Assembly: GCA_037349315.1 (NCBI GenBank)
Contig: JBAIAC010000024.1
Location: 34,521,501 to 34,585,500 of the forward strand
DNA length: 64,000 bases
Origin: Chelydra serpentina
Lineage: Eukaryota > Chordata > Testudines > Chelydridae
Direction: 5' to 3'
Both the position numbers and the translations under genes were made by a program. Below, one piece after another: positions 12,143-23,000 of this stretch; within the stretch, counting starts at the first letter, position 1, and every line of letters begins with the position of its first letter. A model generated the notes under the pieces. That model had not been told where the DNA came from and searched no databases. It was given only the letters and a program-made list of their open reading frames with translations.

Positions 12143-12762
12143 TCACTCACGGTGGGGGTAGGGATGTGGGGGGGTGCAGGAGTCAGGGCATGGGGTGTGG
12201 GGTGGCTGGATATGTGTGGGGAGTGCAGGAGTTAGGGCTGGGATTGTGAGGGTGTGTGAGGGGGGTGCAGGAGTCAGGGCAGGGGGGTGGAGGTGTGGGC
12301 TGGGGTCGTGGGGGTGCTCCCCGCTTCCTGCCCTGTCCCCTGCCTGAGCGGCTGACAGCGCGGGGGGTGGGGGGAGTGTATGGGTAGGAGGAGTGCGGGG
12401 GCTACACCCTGCCCCGATTCCACATCCTGCCCCAAGTACCCCCCCCACCTCTTCTCCGCCTCCTCCCCCGAGCGTGCTGCGACCCCGCTCCTCCTCCTCC
12501 CTCCCAGAGTGCCGGCAAACAGCTGTTCGGTGGTGGGGGAAGTACTGGGAAGGACGGGGAGGAGCGGGAATGTGGCACGCTGGGGGAGGAGGCGGAGAAG
12601 AGGGGGAGAGGGGAGCTTGGCTGCCGGTGGGTGCAGGACAGATGCGGGGGGCGGAGAAGAGCTGGCGGGGCCTTGGACTGCAGCCCAAGCAGAGCGGGCG
12701 GGGCTGGGGCCCCTTTGGAGGCTGTGCATGGCGCCAGCGGCGCCATTGTAAACCCAGTACTG

Positions 12763-13774
12763 GTGTTTGGGCAGCAGCAGCAGGCTAGGTGCTTGTCAGC
12801 CAGAGATGCATTTCTCTGCAATGAACTGGAGTTGCCTTTCGGGTCTATGAGGAAAGCAGGTGCAGCTTGCCCTGTTTAAACCTCGAGGATGGGGAGCTGG
12901 GTTTGTCATGGGGTGTGATGTGAGCTTCAGAGCTTGTGGGCTTTTCCTTTGAATGCTTGAGAGCTCTATCCTGGGAGGTCCTGAGTGGCTCTTGGAAGGT
13001 GAGGGCGCTCCTTATTCCTTGACGTTTGTGGGACTTGAGTGTGCCCAGTACCTCAGGATTGGGCCTGTACTCACTAAGTTAAAATTGAAGTGTGTGGGTG
13101 GGTTGATTGAGTCTCCAGAAGTTTGTATCAAAGTGCAGTCGGGTGCATCAGAGATCAAAGGAATAAACTCTTCTCAATGTGGCAAAGTCCACTTCTAATG
13201 GGGATTAAAAAAAGATTAATTTTAAAACACCACTTGGGTGTAAGGTACAGGTGTGTCAGGCTAATTATAACGTCTATATTGTTCACTTTAGTAACTAGGA
13301 TGTCACACAAGGCAAGTTCAAGTACACAACAGAACAGGCAAGCAAGCTTGCTAATAGCAAATGGGAAAATCACTGTGGGAGCAATACTGAGAGGGGAAAA
13401 CTGGACTTCTGAACAACTTTGGTTGTTGGTGAATTGATCCTAAGAGCTGTTTTGACGCTGTCTCTTCATGGGTCACTTGCAGTTTTGCAAATCCATGCAT
13501 GGCTCTGTTTCTATCCTGGAAAACGACCCCCCACTCTCACAGGCCTTGGGAGGCAGGCCAGTCCTCGCTTACAGACAGCCCCCCCCCCCCCCCCCCCCAC
13601 ACACACACCTGAAGCAAATACTCACCAGCAACTACACACCACATCACAGAAACACTAACCCAGAAACCAATCCCTGTAACAAACCCTGTTGCCACTCCCA
13701 GCTTCTGACAAACGGAGGCTAGGGACATGCAAAACATGGTGTTGCATCCCTGCCCACACTGGCTAATAGCCATT
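12763..13774. other. No recognised gene
   Basis: Apart from the C20/(AC)n tract at 13579, nothing was recognised. Open frames of about 80-100 codons lack domain character. Confidence 0.45.
13579..13608. repeat. C20 tract followed by (AC)n
   Basis: Twenty consecutive C are followed by AC dinucleotides. The G-rich complement could form quadruplex structure. Assembly length may be unreliable here. Confidence 0.9.
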
Positions 13775-14290
13775 GATGGACCTATCCTCCATGAACTTAT
13801 CTAGTTCTTATTGGAACCCTGATATAGTTTGGGGCTTCGCAACATCCCCTGGCAAAGAGTTCCACAGGTTGACTGTGAAAAAATATTTCTTGTTTGTTTT
13901 AAATCTGCTGCCTATTAATTTCATTGGGTGACCCCTGGTTTTTGGGTTATGTGAAGGAGTAAATAACATTACCATACTCAATTTTTCCACTCCATTCATG
14001 ATTTTATAGACCTCTCTCATATCCCCCTCCTTAGTCATCTCTTTTCCAAGCTGAAAAGTCTCAGTCTTTTTCATCTCTCCTCATACATAAGGTGTTCCAT
14101 ACCCCTAATCATTTGTGTTGCCCTTCTCTGTACCGTTTTCAAATCCAATATATAGTTTTTTGAGATGAGGTGACCAAATCTGCATGTAGTATTCAATATG
14201 TTGGCGTACCATGGATTTATATAGAGGCAATATATGATATTTTCTCTCTTATTATCTATCCCTTTCCTAATGATTCCCAATATTCTCTTA

Positions 14291-14578
14291 GGGCTGGTAG
14301 TGGGAGGGGTCGAAGTAAGGTACGCAACTTCAGCTACGTGAATAATGTAGCTGAAGTCGACGTACCTCGCTCAACTTACCTCGCGGTGTGGAACCTGCAA
14401 AATCGAAGACTGGCGCTCCCCCGTCAACTCTGCTTCCTTCTCGCATCAGGCTGGAGTACCGGAGTCGACAGGGAGCGCTTCTGGGATCGATTTATCGCGT
14501 CTAGATGAGATGCGATAAATCGATCCCCTGAAGCTCGATTGCTACCCGCCGAATCGGGCGGGTAGTGTAGACTAGCCC
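14291..14578. mobile_element. PIF/Harbinger-type MITE, copy A, 288 bp
   Basis: Ends GGGCTGGTAGTGGGA and GTGTAGACTAGCCC, with a TTA target duplication on both sides, as expected for PIF/Harbinger. It holds two internal palindromes: CTTCAGCTACGT/ATGTAGCTGAAG and GATCGATTTATCGC/GCGATAAATCGATC. Confidence 0.85.
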
Positions 14579-14913
14579 TTAGTGTTTTTGACTGCTGCTG
14601 CACATTGAGCAGATGTTTTCAGAGAACTATCCACAATGACTCCAAGATCTCTTTTTTGATTGGTAACTAACAGCTAATTTAGGCCCCGTCATTTTATATG
14701 TATAGTTGGGATTATATTTTCCAATGTGCCTTACTTTGCATTTATCAACACTGAATTTTATCTGCCATTGTGTTGCCCAGTTACCCAGCTTTGTGAGATC
14801 CCTTTGTAACTCTTTGCAGTCAGTTTTGTATTCAACTATTTTGAGTAATTTTGTATCATTTGCACATTTTGCCAGTTCACTGTTTATCCCTTTTTCCAGA
14901 TCATTTACAAATA

Positions 14914-16369
14914 GGGTGACCAGATGTCCCGTTTTTAAAGGGACAGTCCCATATTTAAGCCCTCCTGTAGGTGTCCCAACTTTTTCTTAAAAAGAGGCAA
15001 CTTGTCGCTTATTTTCTGTCTTCCCCCCCATCAGTATGGGAGCATCCTGCTGCTGACCAGATCCCTGCTCACCAGCCCACCAGCAACAAATGTGGGGGGG
15101 GGTCCAGTGGATGTCAATGGGGGTGGGTGTGCAAGGCTGGTGGTGGGGCGAAGATGCAGCACGTAGGGCTGGCCATTCCCCCGTGCTGGTCCATCAGCGC
15201 AGCCCCCGCTGCATGTCGGCTGTTGGCCAGCAAGACCCTGTCCAGCCAGCACTGACTGCGTGCTGTGAGCTGCGGTAGCTGCCCACTCATCGGCCCTTTA
15301 CATGCTCCCCCTCTCACTGTTCTCTCCCTGTTTTGCCCCTTTCCTCCCCCGCCCCCAACCCCGCTGCTCCTCCATATCCTCCCTCCCCGCCAAGGCGGGG
15401 CATATCTCCCTCCCAGCACTGTGCGGAGAACCGGCCCCTGGTTGGCGTGCTCAGCTCACCAACAGCCTGGCTGGCAGGCTCCTTCCTTCCCCCACTGCCT
15501 CTGGCTGCGCTGGCACCCCAGGAAAGCCCAAGGCCCTCTGGCCTGGGGCGCTGGCAAGGAGGGGGCGAGCCCTGAATGTGCCAAAGCCCCGCACAGCGCT
15601 GGCACGGGGAAGCCTCTCCGTCCCCTCAGCTAAGCTCTGAAGTGGCCAGGGGTGGGGAAGAGGGGACGCAATTTTCAGCCTGTTTGCGCCCTGAACTTGC
15701 AAGCTCCACAGCAGGCCCCTGGGCAGGGGCTTAGCACCCTCTTCACCTGCCCCCTCCCCCTGCTCTGCGTCCTGCCCTCCAGGAAGCGCAGGGCTGCTCC
15801 ATCCCCTAGGCACCCTTCTCTGCTGAGCCACCTCTCTGGCCCAGTTCACTGAAGCCCCTGCAGTCAGGTTCCCTGGGCCCTGGTGCACAATGCATCCTTA
15901 GGGCTTAACCCTTTCCTGCCTACACTGTAGCTGGGGGACAGGAAGTGGCTGGGTTATGTTGGTGGCCAGCAGCAGCCTGAAGGTGTTAGCTGTCTTTCCT
16001 GTGTGGGCAGGAAGGGACAAGCTGCTTCCAGCCAGGTACCAGGAGAGGCCGGTCCGTCCCGGGGGCCCAGCTAGGCATGGAGGGCGGAGAGTGCTGGGTA
16101 GGGAGGTGTGGTCAGTCGGTCACCCCCCAATGTGAAAGAGGGAGTGTGTGTCACTCCTCCCCGTGTGAACCCTAAAACCTTAAAGATAAAAAGATAAGGT
16201 AAATAAGAAGACTCCAACTACTCAGTATTTCTTTTTAACGGGCTCAGTCAACTTGATGTTAATTTAAACATTTGTACTGCATAGTTCTGATTGATTGTGG
16301 TTGAACTTGCTTGAATATGAGTAATTTTACCAGGTTTCCCATATTCAGCATAGGGAGATATGGTCACCC
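14914..16369. mobile_element. Tc1/mariner-type non-autonomous element, 1456 bp
   Basis: Ends GGGTGACCAGATGTCCC and GGGAGATATGGTCACCC, flanked by TA. The same ends bound a 114-bp element at 34452. The interior is GC-rich with no transposase visible, so this is probably a non-autonomous member with acquired sequence. Confidence 0.7.
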
Positions 16370-16505
16370 TATTTATGAATATATTGAACAGCACTGTTCC
16401 CAGTAGAGACTCCGGAGGGACACCACTATTTACCTCTCTTCATTCTCACCATTTATTCCTGTCTTTTGTTTCCTACCTTTTAACTGGAGTGCCTGGCAAT
16501 GCTTT

Positions 16506-17751
16506 CAGGATCATCTAATGACCCTTAATTTAATTTAATGAGAAGCCTTTGTTATCTTAATCACCCTGCCTCTGTTGATAAACAAACTCCCTGCCCCAAG
16601 GGCAGAAGCTGGGAGCAGCAGAGAACTCATCACACACATATCACACTCAAGCTGTGTTGTAGTTAAGAGCTCTGTTTGGGGCTAGGGTGTGTGCTGTGAA
16701 CATACCTCAGGTACAAAACCAGGGGGCGGGGGGTGGCTAGAGTCCCCCTTTTCCCCCTAAAGGGCGCCTCTGGCTTGTCAGTTGGAAAAAGGAATGAAAT
16801 GAGGTCAAGGAGAATTAAGAGGGGGAAAGGAGAAGAGAAGAAAATCAGGAAAATAGAAAGACATATTGAATGGGGAAAATGTTTTCTGAAGATGATGATG
16901 ATAGGGAAAGAAACCATTGTAAAAAAAATAGATAAACTAGAAAGCAGAAATACAGACACTGATGTAGGAAAAGCTACCAACGTTATACAAACAAGGGAAA
17001 GGAAAAGTGCAGGGGAAAAGGAAATAGACCAAAAGCACAAGAAATATGTGGGGTTGGGAGAATTCAATTTTTGATATTATCAGTCAAAATTATAAATGTT
17101 TATTTTTGAGCAATTTTTTATTTGTATTGATTTTAAAATTTTCACAGTTGTGCAAAATTATGGGGGATCATGCAATAATTATTAATAGTAGACATTGAGA
17201 TTCAAAAAGAGAAAGCTTTATAACTAGTAAAGTAACTTGTCAACATCCCATGTCAAGATATACAAAATAAATATCCTTAAATCAAACTCTAGTAAGTTCT
17301 CAAGCAGCATTTTTATTACTTTATCTATATGAACATTTTGATTATTACTGATGGAAATGTTTTTTCATCACTGTGTGTGTGTACGGTGAAATTTATGTTT
17401 ACTGACATTTACCAGTAAAAATCTAATCCTTCCAAGCCTAGAGATATAGCAAGTTAAATATTTATAATATTGCTAGTAATACACATACTACAAAAGTGTT
17501 TTATGAAAACACAGATGGGTAATCAGTTGGGGGTATATTTATATATGCACACCTATAAGGCTTAATTATTGGCTTATGTTCAGCTTGTTGGCATTTCTCT
17601 CTGTCTGTAGTTGCAATGACTTCTGAGCACTGCATCTGATTAATTGCAAAATTTCAGGGAATGTTCTATGCATCCGTGATTAGAACTCTGTTGACTTTGA
17701 GGAAAACTGGAAAACTGAAACCAGACAAATAAACATGGTGAGAAGAAATGG
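16506..17751. other. No recognised gene
   Basis: Contains a purine-rich strand (16780-17040), which explains a 113-codon open frame of Lys/Arg/Glu composition. No other signal. Confidence 0.45.
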
Positions 17752-18062
17752 GAGACCTTGATACAGGGAAGAGGGAATGGGGGCCACACAGAGCCCCTGG
17801 CATGTGTGGGGAAGGAACATAAAAGCCCTTCTTTTGGATTCAGGAGAAGGAAATGGAGGGCACCGGGAGAATTGTGGGGGACCGCTAGCATACATGGGAA
17901 AATGGGGGACCCTGATAGGGGATGAGGGAAGAATGGGGGACAGACAGAGCATCTGGCATGGGCAGAGCTGCAGGGAGTCCCTGAAATAGAGGGGGATGGA
18001 AGGATGGTGGATGCAGCTGTTGGGATGTGCAAGGAGCCCCTGGTTTGTGCAATAAGCTCGGC
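17752..18062 (+). repeat. Two diverged direct repeats of about 151 bp
   Basis: The unit starting GGGAGACCTTGATACAGG (17752) recurs at 17903 as GGGGGACCCTGATAGGGG, each followed by GGGAA-AATGGGGG and CACAGAGC/GACAGAGC, then CTGGCATG. This explains the open frames on both strands. Confidence 0.55.
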
Positions 18063-19895
18063 CTGCAGAAGCAACACATTGCAATCCTCTAGTTTATTGT
18101 GTTATTTAAGTTATTTTTAAAACATATGCACAGTAATTATTTTGAGACATGGCAATATAAATGTAGGTCATGGGCTGAAGATAATTGTTGGAGTCAACTC
18201 TTTGTCCCCTCCACCCTATAATTGACATGAGTTTGGGATGGCTGCATTAGTCTCAAGGGGCGAAGGTGTGTGCAATGAGCAGCTGTTTAGGATTGTAGTG
18301 GAGTATATTACAAATGTGTATATTACAAACTTTTTTGCTGCAAGATTAGCTAGGCTGGACTGAGAAATCATGAAATCAAAAAGGAACTTGAGAAGTGTTG
18401 TCATTAAGAATGTTTTAACCCAGAAGAATTCACATTTTCTAATGAAAAGCAGTTCTAGAGAGTGCAGGTAAGACATAGTCTGGAGAAGCATTACTGAGAA
18501 ACTGCCACCTGAGAGAGAATTAAAATTTGCAGGTTGAATCTAGAACAGAGGTGAAATTGAGCAGGACTCTGGTATTTTGGAACCTGGGAGGAATATCAGC
18601 ATATGTTCTTCTAATCTTTTTGTGAAGAGGAAGTATAAGGCAATCTAGAGCTAGTGAAATACATTTGAGAATGGAGATCTTAGGCTCTCAGGAGAGACAT
18701 AGTGGGAAGAAAAGCGAGGGAGACAAAATTTGACAAACTGTGTTCTTATACAGCTGCCATCATAAGGTAAATAGGCCCATTTAAATTGTCGTGGACAGTA
18801 TCCTAGAGAAATGGAGCCTTACAGAAAAGAGCATTAATAAATCATTTATATTTTTAAATTAAGTACAAACACTGTTTTAAATTTTCAGACACTGAGACTA
18901 TAATTGGATCGGGAGTTTCAGGACTGCAGTAACAATATGCAGATCATTGAATGGAAGGTTGAAGAGTAATCCTATATTACTCTTCAGCAACTGGTCATGC
19001 TATCTGTTGTTTTAGTGCACAACATGCTCAATAGGGACATTGTACCTTGTTTTAAAATTTCTGCTTCTATGAACCATGAATAAAACACTGCAGCCAATGT
19101 TTGTTTTGCAGAGAATACATGCACATACAATTTAAACTACTTAGCACTGTGAGAAGATTTTATTTTTTAATTCAATTTTCTCTTTCGATAATATCTTCCC
19201 AAAATTGAAAAGGGAAGGAAGCAGTCTTTTCAAAGACACCGTGGTCTGCATTGGAATTAAGCTGCTAACAAAACATCCAGTAGTATATCTGCTCCCCTGG
19301 TGGGGCTGATTTAACTACAAGTGTGTTTTATTTTTTTCTTTAAACCTGCTTCACTTATGACTGCTTACAGAATATTTGTTGGTTTGTTTTTTCTGTAGAA
19401 TATGTTTCTGACCAAACTGATGGACCAATTATAGTATTCAGTGGTTGTTTGAGAAAGTGGATATAGACTGAAGAGTGTTACCAAGCCTACTTTAGAAATG
19501 AGATATCTAGTTGGTGTAAAGCTCTTGCTTCAACAAGTTTATATTCATATTATTATTGTAATTATATTCCTTTCTAGAATAATGATTTTAATCTTTTTAA
19601 AATATAGTCCTATATAAATCACATCTTGTGAGTTGGAAGTGTTTCTAGGTTTGTCCTATTTAGGTATGATCAGAAGTCTGAACCCGCCTAGGAGTTAACA
19701 ATTGATAACATTTTATTATGTTGGGTTTTTTGCTTAATATGAAACTTTTAACAACTTCCATTAAAAGCAAGTGGACCAGATCCTACATGTCATGCACATG
19801 CAAAATTCTTATGGATTGCAATGCGACTGTTGGTGTACAAGTAGATTTTCGGCAAGTACATGTGGCCTTTTTTAATTGTTTGCTTTTCCCTACAG
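18063..19895. other. Upstream flank of coding exon 1, no recognised exon
   Basis: AT-rich and mostly unique. A 5' non-coding exon could lie here but cannot be picked from sequence alone. Confidence 0.4.
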
Positions 19896-20094
19896 ATGGA
19901 AGACTGGGTTTACTGTCTCTTTCTTTTTTGTGTGGTGTTTTGTGCAAGGATCCTTGGTTTTCCAGATGGAGAAATCACCCCAGCTTGTGATTCCATGTTA
20001 CCTAATCATGGTAACTCTGTTTCACAAACTACCTCAGCACCTTACAGGATCTCCACATCCAGCACTTCATTTGATCCAGGAAACAACATCACAG
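19896..20094 (+). CDS. FRRS1: FRRS1 coding exon 1: signal peptide and start of Reeler domain
   Basis: The acceptor tacag directly precedes ATG and the donor is gtaaat. The exon encodes residues 1-66 plus the first base of codon 67: MEDWVYCLFLFCVVFCARIL as signal peptide, then the Reeler start FPDGEITPAC. Since the ATG is the first base after a splice acceptor, an upstream non-coding exon is expected. Confidence 0.85.
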
Positions 20095-23000
20095 GTAAAT
20101 TAGAACTTTGAATAATTTGGAGTGTCTGGATGGGATTTAAATGAATGTAGAATTTTTAAAGAAATATAAAAGAGGCTCGTTATTTCAGCTCACTGATTGT
20201 GGCCATTTCAGTTATATTACATTGTGCTGTGCAGAACCAGATACCATTGTAGTTGTTACAGTGTCTTGTGCTCTCCCCAGCAGTCTAGCCTTCAGAATTA
20301 CAATAACATTGGACAAGACTGAGTCCTGTTCACAGGGGAGCAACCTCCTACAAACCTCTAGTTAATCTCTGTTTGATTTAGCCATGTGTCCTATTTTATT
20401 GCTTTTGGTTTTAGATATGTTTAAAATGTGCCTTTCATGGTCTGTGGGTGTATTTACATAACTAAAGTAAAAGCACGTAGCTCTCTCTCCACCTTTATAT
20501 ATAGTTCTTTGTATTTGTAGATCACAAAATTACAAACATTCCACTTGCAGGAAATCTGCTATTGTGTGTAACTGATAATACAGAATTAAGATATTACAGA
20601 ATTAATACAGTCTTCATTCTGCAATTCTTATTTCCTTCATTATCAAGGTTCATATGTTCAGAATGCAATACACATTTTCACAAACAATACACAATTCAGC
20701 TAGACTCAAACCATCTGTTCTCTGGTAAGAGGTGTGGAAGCAAGTCATACTATTTCTTAGACAGGTTATTCTTAGTGATACGAAGCTGAACGATGCTATA
20801 TGTGGTTATTACTTTCACTGTTTTATGTTGTATGCAATGTTGTAGCCATGTCAGTCACAGAATATTAGAGAAACAAGGCTAGTGAGGTAAATTCTTTGGA
20901 TCAATTTCTATTGGTGAGAGAGATAAGATTTTTAGTTTACACAGAGCTCTTCTTCAGGTCACCATCATTATTAGACAATGACATGAAAGAGAGTGAGTGA
21001 CAGTAGCTAATATTTAAATTGACTATTTTAAGTAACTTCCATATCTTTTTCCCTCAGTGACTCTACAAGGAATTGACAATTCCAATTTTAAAGGATTTTT
21101 ACTGCAGGCCCGAGCAGTCAGGAGAGATGGTATTGTTGGTACTTTTCAAATCATAGATCCAAACACGCAAGGTCTTTTGTGTAACCAAGTTCAGGTATGC
21201 GGTCACATTTTAAACTAGTTTGTTGAACTCATAAGTTATTTTCCTTGCATTGTGTAAAAGACATGATAAATATTGTCTTTTTGCATTACAGGTGACACTA
21301 AATGTGATCTTGAGGCAGCTTCATGCTTTCTAAAAAGTTTTTAATTCTCTTAAATCACTTTAAAAATAAAAGATGTATGCTAGTTTTTCAGTGACGTAGA
21401 CTAATGCCTGTGAGAGTACAGTAACAAATAGGGCTGGTTGGAAAAGGTAACAGTTTTTGTGGGAAATACTTTTTAATTGTTTTCAAAATATTTCAAAAAT
21501 TTAAAACAAAAATTTCAGTTTTTGAAAAGCAGAAAAGTTTCTGGGTTAGAGTGCTCCCCCACTCCTCTTTCTTGGTTCCCACACCCCCTTTTTTTACCCC
21601 TATAAGAGGAAAAAAGGGACAGGGGAGAAAACTAACAAAAAAACTGATTGGGGGGCGGGGCTGAAAATGAAACCAAAGTAAAAAATTATTTGATTTAAAA
21701 TAAAACTATTTTTTTTCATTTAATCAAAAAATTCTTTTGGAATTTGCCTTTGAAAAGCCTTTTGTCATTGTTGAAAAAACTTGACCCATTGAGTTTTTCA
21801 GGAATAATTACTCCATGTGTAGACAAACCCTGAGAACTGCATCTTGGGCATTCAGATTTGTGTCTCAGTGATTTCTGCATCAAATGTACCTAGTTTGTTC
21901 TAACGGCCAGTTTTGCAAATCATCTGGGCCCAGAGAGCCAAGCGTAGTGGGATTTTTTATGTCATGTTTCAGAGTGAGTGTAAACAATTGCATATTAAAA
22001 TCATGTGTGTTATTTCCTATTTCTGTGAAAAAGCACAATTACTAGGTATGGAGCTAGTCTTGTTTTCTAGTACTGTGGCCTCCATTCTGATTCAAAGTGC
22101 TTCTTTAAACTTAGCTGCCAGATAGCTCAGTGGTTTGAGCATTGGCCTGCTAAACCCAGGGTTGTGAGTTCAATCCTTGAGGGGGCCATTTAGGGATCTT
22201 GGGCAAAAATTGGGGATTGGTAGGGGGTTGGACTAGATGACCTTCTAAGGTCCCTTCCAACCCTGATAGTCTATGATTCTAGGTCTTGCATCATTAATGG
22301 GGAATGTACCCCTGTGATTCCACCTACTAATCTTTGATTTCAGGCAATTGCAATTGAAAGAGTTTAAGGATTATCTTCAAGGAGAAGACAGTTTGGGTTA
22401 GATGTTTTTACTGTCAAGGGAGGAGATAAATGTTTGGGAGCCACTGTAAGATTCTTGCTCCTCTGGCCACTGGGCAGGGGACTTTGTATTTTACTTTCCA
22501 GCCCAATAGCTGCTGGTCACTCAGCAATATAATGGTATCAGAGGAAACTGCCTGCCCTCTCATTTCCAGGGTGATTTAAATTATCTTTGCTGCTGGTGAT
22601 GCCTGTGAAGAACATTGTACTGTTTAAAGGGAATAGTTGGCTCAGAATGAAAGGATGAGTGGAAGCTCTAAAAGTCAGCCAGCTTGAACCAGTTAATATC
22701 CTGGATCACTGCTTCAATGAGAGGAGGACCTCATGATATTCCAGGGGGGAAAGTGCTTTACTTTCTTTTATTTGAGCATTGGCCTTGGTTTTTAATTACA
22801 GAATTCTTCAATGAGTCACACAAATCGCAACAGCAAGCAAAATGTAACAGCAATTTGGGTAGCACCATCAGGCACAGGAAATGTACAATTCAGGTACATT
22901 TTTGATTCCTAATATATTAACATTTCATAAAGAAATTAATTTGCAGAAGGAATAAAATCTGTTCGATTTTGCAAAGGACTTATCCTTCGCAATATTGTAA

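Larger units (their letters stand above)
10534..12762 (-). mobile_element. GC-rich hAT-type element, copy 1, carrying two later insertions
   Basis: The left part (AGTGGCAGATTTTGAGTTAG, then GGCTGGGTCC-type sequence) and the minisatellite-like middle (GTGCAGGAGTCAGGG units) are the reverse complement of the complete element at 52974-54184. The right end is set at TAAACCCAGTACTG by analogy with that copy and is uncertain; no target duplication was found. It is interrupted by a hAT MITE (10841-11142) and an LTR-like block (11688-12142). Confidence 0.6.
13775..16505 (-). mobile_element. Old CR1/L3-type LINE 3' end, minus strand, split in three
   Basis: The pieces 13775-14287, 14582-14911 and 16372-16505 read as one CR1-type 3' region on the minus strand: the RT end VQRRATQMIRG with HLMYEER at 14071-14140, then the 3' UTR. 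A Harbinger MITE (14291-14578) and a Tc1/mariner-type element (14914-16369) split it, so both inserted later. Confidence 0.8.

Noticed and set aside
12143..12821. Overlapping 120-180-codon frames on both strands
   Set aside because: They are proline/serine or glycine-rich translations of the minisatellite-like part of a hAT element; a reverse copy of the same sequence is at 53000-53800.
16733..17074. 113-codon Lys/Glu-rich ORF
   Set aside because: It is explained by a purine-rich strand; there is no splice context, domain or start-site support.
17640..18084. Overlapping 134-145-codon minus-strand frames
   Set aside because: They are produced by the two diverged 151-bp direct repeats; the translations are repeats of Pro/Ser/His-rich segments.
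22112..22190. Possible tRNA gene
   Set aside because: A- and B-box-like motifs are present, but the sequence continues into a CR1-like tail and a truncated copy exists at 2979; it is a SINE head.
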